DNA of 64,000 bases from a virus. This document shows, one piece after another, positions 32,041 to 40,554 of the stretch. The notes below the pieces were generated by a model. The model ran no database searches. It was not told where the DNA came from and saw nothing but the letters and a program-made list of their open reading frames with translations. Every line of letters begins with the position of its first letter. Position 1 is the stretch's first letter. The stretch lies in IMG/VR virus record IMGVR_UViG_3300034117_001582, positions 1-64,000 of that record; one strand, written 5' to 3'. The position numbers and the translations under genes are program-made.

Positions 32041-32880
32041 TTAGTAGTTCATTATTAATAGTTCTTCACCCATATTTTGTTTTGTTCCTTTTTTTGCTGC
32101 CGCCGCTTTAGCAAACTCTTTCTTTTCCCAACGATATTGTTCTTCAGGGAACCATTCATGTAATAACTCAAAATCGTAGTAAGATAAACTAAACTTACCT
32201 TTAATATTGTGTAGAACGTTTGCAAGTCTTTCATGGTCTTCTCTGTCGAAGTCATGGTTATTGTAATAGTTTTCCGTTTTCCAATATGGTGGGTCCAAAT
32301 AAATATATGTTGTTGGTGAGTCATACTTTGCAATCACATCTGCAAAGTCCATATTCTCAACCTCAGTTATTTTCAAGAAATGTTCAACCCATTCAGGTTT
32401 AGACAACTTGTCTCTAAATGTAAGGTACTTTGATTTGTATTTACCTTTTAAGTCAATGAATGAACTGGTTTCAGGTTTACTACCACTAAATACTTGTGTT
32501 AACACATAAGCATACTTTGCAGCCACATCATAATTGCCAGGTTCTACGCTGAAATTTTCAGCAAATATTTCAGCCTGAAACCTTACAAACTGTTCTTTAT
32601 ATATAGATGGCGTGATATCCTCACCAAATTGTTGACATGGTATAGCATTAATCGATTCCAATAGTCTTTCAGGATTCTTGACACATTGAAATAAATTATA
32701 GTTAAGTGGGTTGAAGTCGTTATAGACAACTTTCTTAAGATTTGCGAATAGTTTTAAGTCCATGTTAAAGAAACACCAAAACATACCTCCAAATGTTTCT
32801 ACGTATGTTTCCATATCCTCAGGATAGAAAGGGACTATCCACTTTCCAATTTTACTCTTACCTCCAATGTATGATAGCAT
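32041..32880 (-). CDS. DNA adenine methylase, D12 class (Dam-like)
   Basis: 279 residues. N-terminal motif I YIGGKSKIGKWIV, the VVYNDFNPLNYNLFQ segment, and motif IV TYIYLDPPYW mark a D12-class N6-adenine methyltransferase such as Dam or DpnM. The spacing is complete. It probably marks phage DNA against host restriction. Not adjacent to a nuclease. Confidence 0.9.
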   Translation of the reverse strand: MLSYIGGKSKIGKWIVPFYPEDMETYVETFGGMFWCFFNMDLKLFANLKKVVYNDFNPLNYNLFQCVKNPERLLESINAIPCQQFGEDITPSIYKEQFVRFQAEIFAENFSVEPGNYDVAAKYAYVLTQVFSGSKPETSSFIDLKGKYKSKYLTFRDKLSKPEWVEHFLKITEVENMDFADVIAKYDSPTTYIYLDPPYWKTENYYNNHDFDREDHERLANVLHNIKGKFSLSYYDFELLHEWFPEEQYRWEKKEFAKAAAAKKGTKQNMGEELLIMNY

Positions 32881-32955
32881 ATTTTTTTATTTAAAGTTAA
32901 TTGTTTTTTGTTTATATGTCAAACTTTTGTATTTATTATTATAAAAAATATAACA

Positions 32956-33117
32956 ATGGAAAAAAAAGAAGCAACACAAGTAACAGGATGTAAACAATGT
33001 CAAAAAGGTTTAAGTACCACACAAAAAGGTTTAGTTGTGCTATCTATGTATATTTTAGGTACATCGGTCTTTGGGACTATTGAATTAATCAAATATTTAG
33101 TTGAATTCCTTAAGTAA
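32956..33117 (+). CDS. Small membrane protein, 53 aa
   Basis: 53 residues on the plus strand from ATG at 32956. A polar start with CKQCQ is followed by one hydrophobic helix ([19 protein letters not shown]). The CxxC may bind metal. TATTTAT lies in its leader. Its 3' end overlaps the DnaJ stop by 21 bp (convergent). Confidence 0.6.
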   Translation: MEKKEATQVTGCKQCQKGLSTTQKGLVVLSMYILGTSVFGTIELIKYLVEFLK

Positions 33118-34092
33118 TTCTTCTAATTTTTGTTGAACCTCATCGGGTAACTCATATTCATTTGTTACCGCAACTTTTATGTAGAAATCACCACTACCGT
33201 CGTTTGCTCTATACCCCTTCTTAAGTAATCTTAATGGTTTTTCAGTGTTCAAATTTCTTGGTATATTAATCATTAAATCACCATCAGGATGAGGTACTAA
33301 AATTTGTTTTTTAGTTAACACATCTATTGCTGTTATTTTTTTATAATATATTAAATCCATCCCAATTTTTTCAAAGTCATCAACTTTATTCACCTCAACC
33401 TTTAAAATTAAATCCCCCCTTAGTCTTACACCAGGATTATAATCCCCCTTCCCTGCAACACGCATAAAGTTACCATTGTCCACATTTTTAGGAATACTAA
33501 CCACCAAATTTTCTGTTTTTTTAATTTTACCGTGACCACCACAAGAAATGCAAGGTTTAGATATGATTGTACCATTACCCATACAAGTAGGACAATTGGT
33601 TTGGTAAACTTGTTGGAACATTCCTGTCCCTACCTTTTGCATAATAAATCCCTGACCATTACAATTATTACAAACACTTCTTTCACCACCACTACTGTCA
33701 CATGGTTTACAATGGTCAAAATACTCATATTTAATATCTTTTTTAATACCACCATACGACTCAATAGGGGTTATTGATACCGTCATAATCTTATCGGGAG
33801 CCATTGGTTTGTGTTGTTGTCTTTGTCCTCCCATCATCTGTTCAAACACCGAACTGAAATCAAAAGAATCTCCACCCATACCCGCAAATGGGTTATTTTT
33901 TTTATTATCGTAGTCCCTTCTTTTATTTTCATCACCTATACCTTCATAGGCCTCAGCAACTTCTTTAAATTTTTCTTCTCCGTTTGGGTTTACATCGGGA
34001 TGGTATTGCTTACTTAATTGTCTATAGGCCTTTTTAATTTCGTCCTGAGTGGCGGTTTCAGAAACACCCAATATATTATAATAATTTTTCAT
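33097..34092 (-). CDS. dnaJ: DnaJ-like co-chaperone
   Basis: 331 residues. J domain at 1-65 with HPD at 31-33, a short Gly/Phe linker ([13 protein letters not shown]), four CxxCxxG zinc-finger repeats ([32 protein letters not shown]) and the C-terminal substrate domain with [12 protein letters not shown]. It is a full type I DnaJ, slightly short. Phages use DnaK/DnaJ in head assembly and replication; a phage copy may redirect host DnaK. Confidence 0.93.
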   Translation of the reverse strand: MKNYYNILGVSETATQDEIKKAYRQLSKQYHPDVNPNGEEKFKEVAEAYEGIGDENKRRDYDNKKNNPFAGMGGDSFDFSSVFEQMMGGQRQQHKPMAPDKIMTVSITPIESYGGIKKDIKYEYFDHCKPCDSSGGERSVCNNCNGQGFIMQKVGTGMFQQVYQTNCPTCMGNGTIISKPCISCGGHGKIKKTENLVVSIPKNVDNGNFMRVAGKGDYNPGVRLRGDLILKVEVNKVDDFEKIGMDLIYYKKITAIDVLTKKQILVPHPDGDLMINIPRNLNTEKPLRLLKKGYRANDGSGDFYIKVAVTNEYELPDEVQQKLEELLKEFN

Positions 34093-34732
34093 GAAGGATA
34101 ACTACTTAATTGTTTTATTTAAAAATAAGAAAAGAAAAAAAATTATCAAACGTTACTCAACAGAAAAAAACGCCACTGATAGTTTTAATCGTCTAATTAA
34201 AGAAAATAATATCTTATTCGATAAGGTAATTGAAAATGCGACACCAGTCAATTATGAAATTGGTTTATTATCTAAGGACTCTAGTTTTCAAAAAAGTTTA
34301 TTCATAACTGACGATATGGGTAGAAATAACCCCGTAAATTTAGAAGACCCTGAATATGTGTTTTTAGATATTAAATCATATAGACTAGAGGAGACTATTT
34401 TTGATTGGCAAACAAAATTAAAAATAACTTTAGAACAATTAATTAAGAAATATTGTAAATCTAAAGACTTGAAAAATATTTTTACATTACATAATAAACT
34501 ATGTATTCAAATTAATGAAGACGTTTCAACCTTTTCATTAAAAAATAAAGAGGAATCTGATAGACTCCTCGATGCTTTACAAAATGCATTTTTAGAATTA
34601 AACCGAGCAGATGCCATTTTTGTTCGTGACGTGTCAAATGCTCAAAGAAAATGGTTATACCAAATTTTAGAAGATAAAGGATTTGATAAAAAAAGACTTT
34701 ATAGGTTAAAAACTACTTTTTCGAAAAGGTAA
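34091..34732 (+). CDS. Hypothetical protein, 213 aa
   Basis: 213 residues on the plus strand. Very basic start ([14 protein letters not shown]), then helical. Not recognised. Its ATG overlaps the ATG of dnaJ on the other strand (CATG at 34090-34093), so there is no intergenic space. Ends overlapping the minus-strand gene at 34713. Confidence 0.6.
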   Translation: MKDNYLIVLFKNKKRKKIIKRYSTEKNATDSFNRLIKENNILFDKVIENATPVNYEIGLLSKDSSFQKSLFITDDMGRNNPVNLEDPEYVFLDIKSYRLEETIFDWQTKLKITLEQLIKKYCKSKDLKNIFTLHNKLCIQINEDVSTFSLKNKEESDRLLDALQNAFLELNRADAIFVRDVSNAQRKWLYQILEDKGFDKKRLYRLKTTFSKR

Positions 34733-34934
34733 AATCAACATTACCTATTGATACAACACATTTGGTGTCATTTGATTGGTAGTTTAATGTCCTCATTAAA
34801 CTTTGGTATTTGGTTTCATCTAACGTAACATTCACTTGAATGTCTCCGTCATTTATAAATGTGTTTTCTAATATTTCTACCGCCTCGGCTAGTTTGGTTA
34901 ACTGATCCCTAAAGTTCTCAATATCCTTTGCCAT
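34713..34934 (-). CDS. Small hypothetical protein, 73 aa
   Basis: 73 residues; helical start, beta-rich end ([16 protein letters not shown]). Overlaps both neighbours. Not recognised. Confidence 0.5.
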   Translation of the reverse strand: MAKDIENFRDQLTKLAEAVEILENTFINDGDIQVNVTLDETKYQSLMRTLNYQSNDTKCVVSIGNVDFTFSKK

Positions 34935-35110
34935 ATGGTATATTTTTTATCAACAAATTCTGTATTTTTTATTTCGTTCCGGTCAAAAGATTTAAGTTCT
35001 GACGATAGTTTGTTTTTAAACTTCTCGTTTTCCAACTGATCCCTTTTTCTTTCTTCATCAAGCTGACTTAGCCCCTTCAGTAACTCCGGCGTTATTTTCC
35101 TCTGGTTCAT
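34898..35110 (-). CDS. Small charged protein, 70 aa
   Basis: 70 residues, strongly charged and probably coiled coil (QLDEERKRDQLENEKFKNKL). Overlaps the genes on each side in other frames by 37 and 53 bp; a compact but plausible chain. Confidence 0.45.
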   Translation of the reverse strand: MNQRKITPELLKGLSQLDEERKRDQLENEKFKNKLSSELKSFDRNEIKNTEFVDKKYTIWQRILRTLGIS

Positions 35111-35492
35111 TTTGTAACAAATTAGTTAGTTCTTCAACATCAAATTTTAATCCTTTTAAGTTCTCCAAGTTTTTTGTTTCAAAAATACTTTTTAACTCTT
35201 GCACTTTCAACTTAAATAGTTTTTCTTTTTCTTCTCTTTCAACATTTGTTTTAATTATCTTATCAACTGACGTTTCAATAGCATCAATTAGATTAAGTTT
35301 ATTCTCACAAACAAAAGACGTAACTATTTTATCGTCTTTATCGTTGTTTTGTAATATTTCAACACCTTCAGGTAGTTTTTTTAACATAACCCATGTGGTT
35401 GGAAATAACATATCAAAAGTGATGTAGTTTTTCAATACCCTTACAGAGTTTAAATACTTAGATGTTTTGGATACAAATTGACTATAAATCAT
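35058..35492 (-). CDS. Hypothetical protein, 144 aa
   Basis: 144 residues, helical and charged, with an acidic tail (LLQNEPEENNAGV). Not recognised. Four-base overlap with the membrane-protein gene upstream. Confidence 0.55.
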   Translation of the reverse strand: MIYSQFVSKTSKYLNSVRVLKNYITFDMLFPTTWVMLKKLPEGVEILQNNDKDDKIVTSFVCENKLNLIDAIETSVDKIIKTNVEREEKEKLFKLKVQELKSIFETKNLENLKGLKFDVEELTNLLQNEPEENNAGVTEGAKSA

Positions 35493-35686
35493 ATTATTTG
35501 GTAAATTAAAAATGTTATTATATATGTTATGAATAATCCGTAAACGACTAACTCCATAGTTGTAATCTCAAAGGGTTTTGGTGGGTTTGATAAAAGTGAT
35601 TTAAAAAACCCACCGATTAACCTAATAGTTGCCAATATTGAGAATACAAAAATAAAGGTACTATAAAATCCAATCAGATTAAGCAT
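35489..35686 (-). CDS. Membrane protein, two TM segments, 65 aa
   Basis: 65 residues: hydrophobic helix, a loop with KSLLSNPPKP, and a second hydrophobic helix. Topology is holin-like, but no lysis gene is adjacent. Confidence 0.6.
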   Translation of the reverse strand: MLNLIGFYSTFIFVFSILATIRLIGGFFKSLLSNPPKPFEITTMELVVYGLFITYIITFLIYQII

Positions 35687-35861
35687 CTTTATCTGACTTT
35701 GTGTGTGTTAAAATCTCACCTCTTAGTTTTTGTACCGCCGCTTTTAATTCTTGTGAAAGTTTTCTCGCTCTAGTTCCTGCAGATTTATTTCCACTATAAA
35801 ATTTTGTAGTGTCTACTGATAATGCTTCAACTAAGTTTTTAATTTCTTCTAATGTTTCCAT
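35679..35861 (-). CDS. Histone-like basic protein, 60 aa
   Basis: 60 residues: ETLEEIKNLVEALSVDTTKF then SAGTRARKLSQELKAAVQKL, the pattern of small bacterial histone H1-like (Hc1) proteins, which begin with a helix and have a K/R-rich end. It may bind DNA. Assigned from pattern only. Confidence 0.55.
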   Translation of the reverse strand: METLEEIKNLVEALSVDTTKFYSGNKSAGTRARKLSQELKAAVQKLRGEILTHTKSDKDA

Positions 35862-35929
35862 TTTTGTTTTTTTTAATGTAATTTATTTTATTTTAAAATT
35901 ATATTGTTTATCGGATATGTAAACAATTA

Positions 35930-36421
35930 TTATATTATTTTTAATGATCTTTCAAGTACTTTATATATGTCAGTAAACATCTCAATATCCGATTTTGTTT
36001 TATTAAACCCTCTATCAAATATTTGTTTAAAGAAGTTATTTATTTGGTCTTTAACTTTTTGGTCTGGTTGGTTATAAAATACCTCAAAAAAGAATGACTC
36101 AAAAAATTCAGAATCATCATTATTAAATTTAAAATCTATGGATTCTTTATTGAAGTTTTTAATGGTTTTATCCCAACACCATTTAAAGTGTTCTTTTTTT
36201 TGATTTGTGGTCATTCCCACTTTGGTTTCCTTATTATCATTAAAATCATCACCTAAATAAGTGTCTTTTAATAAATTTAAAAATGAAAAACAAAAATCCC
36301 TGAAAAGTTCTGTGAGTTCTGGAGTTATGTTATTAGCAAGATACCAAGCATTAATATCTTCTTTATCCATTGGTTTGGCTAACCAATCAAAAAAACGACC
36401 CATATTACTATTAGTTTCCAT
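35930..36421 (-). CDS. Hypothetical protein, 163 aa
   Basis: 163 residues, aromatic and acidic (NNDDSEFFESFFFEVFY), soluble. Starts METNSNMGRFFDWLAKPMDK. Not recognised. Confidence 0.55.
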   Translation of the reverse strand: METNSNMGRFFDWLAKPMDKEDINAWYLANNITPELTELFRDFCFSFLNLLKDTYLGDDFNDNKETKVGMTTNQKKEHFKWCWDKTIKNFNKESIDFKFNNDDSEFFESFFFEVFYNQPDQKVKDQINNFFKQIFDRGFNKTKSDIEMFTDIYKVLERSLKII

Positions 36422-36463
36422 GTACTAATGATAATATGGGTCCTTAATAAAATGAAGGTTTAA

Positions 36464-37804
36464 TTATTGTGTTTTTCGGTTATACCCTATTAAATTTTTA
36501 ATTTTTCCCATTTCTGAAATAACTTTTTTGTCTTCAGTAGATTCTTCAACCGCGTTTAAAACACTTTGTGCGGTTTTCTTACCTTTCATTGAGCCTTTCT
36601 TAGTTACGTCACCAGCAACCTCAATAGTGTCTTGTGGGTATCTCTTATATGACGCATTCATTTGTTCTTGACCATATAAGTTGTCATCATAATTCTTTTT
36701 GAATTTTTCACCAACTTTACTTGGTACAACATTACCTAATGGTTTACCTTCTTCATCAAATTCAGCATTTCCTGTGGTTCTATGACCCTTCAAATATTTT
36801 TCAATTTTCTTATCATCAGGCTTAATCTCATCATAAACAAGATTAGTCATACCAGGATATGAAAACGCATCGATATATTCATCAACCGCTTCTGATGGTG
36901 TATATTTTTTAAGTGATTCTTTTCTTTTATCCAAGTCATAATTTCCTTCAGGAAAGCTTGTTGGGTCCATTTCATAATCACCTTTAGAACCATCCTTTAG
37001 ATATTCTTTCATTTTTTTAGCAACACTTTTAATATAATTGTCATTTTCTTTTTTAGATTGACCTAAAGTAGATTTAAGTATATTTTGAGCACTTGGTGCT
37101 TTACCTTTTTTCTTTTCTTCTTTAACTATGTTTTCAATAATATCTATAATTTCAGATTCTGTAAAATAAACTTTAGATTCTTTTCTTAACATTTTAAAAT
37201 CTTCTCTATCAATTCTATTATTTTTGTTTCTATCAATTCTACTTTGATTTCCGTAAAGTTTTTCGTCTAATTCAAATTCCTCAGAATCTCCTTTTCTTAA
37301 CATTTTAAAATCTTCTCTATCAATTCTATTATTTTTGTTTCTATCAATTCTACTTTGATTTCCGTAAAGTTTTTCGTCTAATTCAATTTCATAAGTGTCT
37401 CCACATTCCTCACATACATCTTCGTCTATTTCTTCATCACCCATATCGGTATAACTATCAGATGCGTCATCATATCCTTCAGGTCCTCTATATGCAGGAC
37501 CATTTTCGCCTCTATAGTCATCACCTCTAAGAAGGTTTTCAATATCTTCAATAGACATTTTGTTTGGTAATCTTTTTTTACCTAATCTTGGGTGTCCGTC
37601 ATCCATACCGCCAAGTTCTTGAATGTTACCTTCGTACGTATTTCCACATTCTTCACACATTTCACCTTCGTTCATTTCTGAACCACATGATTCACACATT
37701 TTGGAACCTTCGTTTTCAAATAACCGGTTTTTAATATTTGAGATTCTACCTGAAAACTCTTCAGATACCACTCTATTTACGATTTTCATAATTTCTCTAT
37801 TCAT
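36464..37804 (-). CDS. Tagged protein with zinc ribbon and EF-hand-like duplication
   Basis: 446 residues. Start MNREIMKIVNRVVSEEFSGR (V-S-E site). Then a Cys cluster CESCGSEMNEGEMCEECGNT, later CEECGDT, typical of zinc ribbons. Two copies of YGNQSRIDRNKNNRIDREDF follow; D-x-N-x-N-x-x-I-D-x-x-D looks like a calcium-binding EF-hand or dockerin loop. The C-terminal half is Lys-rich and helical. TATTTAT is 5 nt before the ATG. Probably a packaged protein; function unknown. Confidence 0.7.
   Translation of the reverse strand: MNREIMKIVNRVVSEEFSGRISNIKNRLFENEGSKMCESCGSEMNEGEMCEECGNTYEGNIQELGGMDDGHPRLGKKRLPNKMSIEDIENLLRGDDYRGENGPAYRGPEGYDDASDSYTDMGDEEIDEDVCEECGDTYEIELDEKLYGNQSRIDRNKNNRIDREDFKMLRKGDSEEFELDEKLYGNQSRIDRNKNNRIDREDFKMLRKESKVYFTESEIIDIIENIVKEEKKKGKAPSAQNILKSTLGQSKKENDNYIKSVAKKMKEYLKDGSKGDYEMDPTSFPEGNYDLDKRKESLKKYTPSEAVDEYIDAFSYPGMTNLVYDEIKPDDKKIEKYLKGHRTTGNAEFDEEGKPLGNVVPSKVGEKFKKNYDDNLYGQEQMNASYKRYPQDTIEVAGDVTKKGSMKGKKTAQSVLNAVEESTEDKKVISEMGKIKNLIGYNRKTQ
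37181..37386. repeat. Perfect 95-bp direct repeat inside the tagged gene
   Basis: Copies at 37181-37275 and 37292-37386 are identical over 95 bp with a 16-bp spacer (period 111 bp, 37 codons). They encode the EF-hand-like unit and must be a recent duplication. Confidence 0.9.
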
Positions 37805-37825
37805 AACTAATAAATATCTTTAAGT

Positions 37826-38392
37826 TTATAAATCACCACCAAAGGATAATAATATAATATTTTTTATTTCATTTTCACTCAATCCGGTTCTTAATGATAC
37901 ATTTTTTATTGCTTCATTAAGTTTAGCGGTTTTAGATATATTCAATGCCTTTATATCCCCCTGATTACAATATGGGAAAGTTTTACATTCTTTTTTCACT
38001 GATACAAATCCACCTCCCGGTATTTGTGTTTGTTTCCATGAACGCCCCTTACCTTTTAAAGTATTACCTTTCATGTTAACATCTTGAAACCCAGGAACAT
38101 CATACGCACCAACAGAACCTGACCCGGTGGCTTCAGTTGCTTCTATTTTTTTAGGACAAACACATTTAGATTTTACTCTATCGCAACTATCACAATATTC
38201 TTCTTCCCTAACCTCTTTAACTTTTGGTCTTTTGTATTCATTTCTAGCCACGTCATCTTTAGCAAACATACTAAATGCTGGTCCACTATAACCACCAGCA
38301 GAGGACGCCCCTGTCGCTTCTTTTGGTTCTTCTTTTTTCTTTTTTAACGCTTCGGTAATTAAAGAATGGATATACTCTTTGTTTGTTATCAT
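37826..38392 (-). CDS. Tagged Cys-containing protein, 188 aa
   Basis: 188 residues from Met at 38392 (ATGA overlap with the gene upstream). Start MITNKEYIHSLITEALKKKK gives I-T-E|A. YCDSCDRVKSKCVCPKK is a zinc-knuckle-like cluster and KTFPYCNQGDIKALNISK recalls the end of the small pseudogene at 14184-14312. Ala/Gly/Ser-rich linkers (EATGASSAGGYSGPAF) occur twice. Probably packaged; function unknown. Confidence 0.65.
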   Translation of the reverse strand: MITNKEYIHSLITEALKKKKEEPKEATGASSAGGYSGPAFSMFAKDDVARNEYKRPKVKEVREEEYCDSCDRVKSKCVCPKKIEATEATGSGSVGAYDVPGFQDVNMKGNTLKGKGRSWKQTQIPGGGFVSVKKECKTFPYCNQGDIKALNISKTAKLNEAIKNVSLRTGLSENEIKNIILLSFGGDL

Positions 38393-38637
38393 TTCACATT
38401 TTTTAATGCTGTCTGCCATTGGTTCTTTTTAGACCACAAATGGTAATAGAACTCCGTCATGATCTTAACGACAATATCATTTATGTCACCCCTTAAGGTT
38501 CCGTTTTTAATTTCTTTTTTTAACATATCAACAATAGATTTTTCGTACTGTTTAACCGTACTAGCTTTAAGGAAATCTTTAATCTCCTGTCTAACAATAG
38601 TTTCTACTTGTTTTTTATCTTGTTGCGAAAGTGCCAT
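38389..38637 (-). CDS. Small helical protein, 82 aa
   Basis: 82 residues, helical and basic, VETIVRQEIKDFLKASTVKQ near the start. I recall similar small proteins near virion genes of marine T4-like phages but cannot name one. Couples to both neighbours. Confidence 0.55.
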   Translation of the reverse strand: MALSQQDKKQVETIVRQEIKDFLKASTVKQYEKSIVDMLKKEIKNGTLRGDINDIVVKIMTEFYYHLWSKKNQWQTALKNVK

Positions 38638-39047
38638 TATTTTAGTACGGAAAATACGGTTAATGTGGTTAACAATACTCCACCTATAATTTGTATAAAT
38701 GTGTTTTTTGTTTTTAATTTTTTAACTTCTTTTCTTAAATCTTGATTTTGTGTTTCTACAATACCAAACTTTTCTTTTTCTTTTTCAATTTGTAATTCGT
38801 AGTTTTTTTCTTTTTGTTCCATAGTGGTAATTATAATACCTTGAACGTCAACTTTCTTTTGTGTTTGAAACAATTCAGTTATTGTTAACTTATGGGCCGC
38901 AGTTAAAGAATCCAAACGATTTAAATCTAACGCCATTTGTTTTGCCACCTTGTAAGGAATACAAATAGTCGTCGTATCTACGTTTCCTTTTTGTGAAAAT
39001 GCCATTACCGGTAAAACCAACAATAACATAAGTAATAATTTTTTCAT
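38637..39047 (-). CDS. Signal peptide, coiled coil and C-terminal TM: spanin-like
   Basis: 136 residues from Met at 39047. Signal peptide ends near VMAFSQ; a long coiled coil (KNYELQIEKEKEKFGIVETQ) follows, then one TM helix at the end. The layout recalls periplasm-spanning proteins. With the adjacent inner-membrane coiled-coil protein it may form a spanin-like pair that fuses envelope membranes at lysis. Confidence 0.55.
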   Translation of the reverse strand: MKKLLLMLLLVLPVMAFSQKGNVDTTTICIPYKVAKQMALDLNRLDSLTAAHKLTITELFQTQKKVDVQGIIITTMEQKEKNYELQIEKEKEKFGIVETQNQDLRKEVKKLKTKNTFIQIIGGVLLTTLTVFSVLK

Positions 39048-39048
39048 T

Positions 39049-39399
39049 TTAGTATTTGTATCTATCATGGAATAGTTTATCAATTTCAGATGGTTTCATC
39101 TCCGTAATCTTCTCCCCTTGTTCTTTATAATATTCTTTTACAACTATTTTTTGGTTTTTAACTTTTGCAATTGTTGAATCAATCTGTGATAATTCATTTT
39201 TATATCCTTCAATTTGTTTGTCCAATTTTTTTTGATTTTCAATAATTAAATTGATGTCTTTGTCCAATTGTTCCAATTTATATTTATCCAATTCAGACAT
39301 TTCAGGTTTTGGTGTTGCCAAATAAACAATTAAGTATAACACACTAATAGTTAGTATTGCACCAACAACGTATTTCCAATATTTTTTAATAAGTTCCAT
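39049..39399 (-). CDS. Inner-membrane coiled-coil protein: i-spanin-like
   Basis: 116 residues: one N-terminal TM helix, then a long coiled coil (KLEQLDKDINLIIENQKKLD). Ends in a basic tail. Layout fits an inner-membrane spanin subunit. It lies between the previous gene and the amidase group. Confidence 0.55.
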   Translation of the reverse strand: MELIKKYWKYVVGAILTISVLYLIVYLATPKPEMSELDKYKLEQLDKDINLIIENQKKLDKQIEGYKNELSQIDSTIAKVKNQKIVVKEYYKEQGEKITEMKPSEIDKLFHDRYKY

Positions 39400-39965
39400 T
39401 ATGCTTCAGTTTCTGTTTTAGTTGGTGTTTTCTTTCTTGTTGATATTACTTTAGCCCATTTAGATTTAAATTTTTCATAAAAAGATGTTAGTTTATCAAC
39501 TAATTCCGTTAATTTATCATCCAATTTAATCATATCCCCATTAATATATACACCATTGTTTTCACCAATAGAATAGAAAAACTCCAAATCAAAGTCGATT
39601 ACTTTACCACTCCATTGTACCTCATTTGGGTACATGTTTAATACACCAAAATCAGACAAGTCAGACACTTCAGAAACAAACTCATCCATAGTTTCTTGGA
39701 ACGCAGTTTTTTCTTCTGTTGTTAATTCTATATCTCTTTTTTCTTTACCATGTAAAGTCAAAAGCCCACCTGAAATACGATAAGTTTTACTTTTATCTTT
39801 TTTTACATTTTCAGTGTCAACATTTTTTTCTGCCTCCTCATATTCAACATCATTATCTTCAATGTTATTTTCAATACTTTTGGCTAAGTTGGTTGCTTCA
39901 GGTTGTTCCATTAAAACCCTTGCTCGCTTAAGGAGTGTTTTAAATTGGTCATTTTCATTAATCAT
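39399..39965 (-). CDS. Tagged acidic protein, 188 aa
   Basis: 188 residues. Start MINENDQFKTLLKRARVLME then Q (L-M-E|Q). The body holds TYRISGGLLTLHGKEKRDIE and a beta-rich middle, then a basic helical tail (KKTPTKTE). Not recognised beyond the tag. Confidence 0.65.
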   Translation of the reverse strand: MINENDQFKTLLKRARVLMEQPEATNLAKSIENNIEDNDVEYEEAEKNVDTENVKKDKSKTYRISGGLLTLHGKEKRDIELTTEEKTAFQETMDEFVSEVSDLSDFGVLNMYPNEVQWSGKVIDFDLEFFYSIGENNGVYINGDMIKLDDKLTELVDKLTSFYEKFKSKWAKVISTRKKTPTKTETEA

Positions 39966-40554
39966 CTTTCAGTAGTTCTTTTAATAGTTTAAAATCAAAT
40001 GCTGGGTTTACGTCTTTATAATAAGAATCATAATTACTTCTTGTGACAATACCTTTGAAGTTCTCAACACCATCTTGTCTTACGTTATGTCCCAAACATT
40101 CTGTTGGGATTTTGAACTCATTACAAAGTTCTTTTATTAACGTAGTAAGACTTTCAATCTGTTTATCTTCATATTTGTCCCAAAAAAAATATCCTCTCCA
40201 TTTTTTTTCGTAAACCTTTTTTCTATAAATATCACCTATCCAGTTACTATACGAAGTATCTAGTGTATTTTTTTTTAACCAACCAAAATTCTCTAAACAA
40301 ATTATTATAGATTTTTTATCGTATTCATCATTTTCCATGTAATTTGAATACATTTTGGGGTCTATTATGTTATAAACTTCACCAGTTTTACTAATAACAT
40401 AATGTGGTAGATAGGGATTATTATTATTATATCTATATCTTAATGATTGGATATAGTTTTTACAATCTCTTTTAGTGTCAGAAAGAATTATCTGAGTTTT
40501 TTTATTATTTTTACCTACAGGTTTAAATTCTGTTAATTCGTAAAGATTTTCCAT
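39958..40554 (-). CDS. N-acetylmuramoyl-L-alanine amidase (Amidase_2/PGRP-like)
   Basis: 198 residues from Met at 40554 (a longer frame to 40605 lies inside the upstream gene). PHYVISKTGEVYNIIDP, IIICLENFGWL, LIKELCNEFKIPTECLGH and NPAFDF match amidase-2 enzymes; zinc ligands would be the His of PHYV and GH plus a distal residue (Asp of KDVNPAF). It would cut stem peptides from glycan strands. Either a second lysin or a virion-borne enzyme. Confidence 0.75.
   Translation of the reverse strand: MENLYELTEFKPVGKNNKKTQIILSDTKRDCKNYIQSLRYRYNNNNPYLPHYVISKTGEVYNIIDPKMYSNYMENDEYDKKSIIICLENFGWLKKNTLDTSYSNWIGDIYRKKVYEKKWRGYFFWDKYEDKQIESLTTLIKELCNEFKIPTECLGHNVRQDGVENFKGIVTRSNYDSYYKDVNPAFDFKLLKELLKDD

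Noticed and set aside
36464-37804. Dockerin of a cellulosome
   Set aside because: The D-x-N-x-N loop occurs twice but the rest of the dockerin fold and any cohesin partner are missing; called EF-hand-like only.
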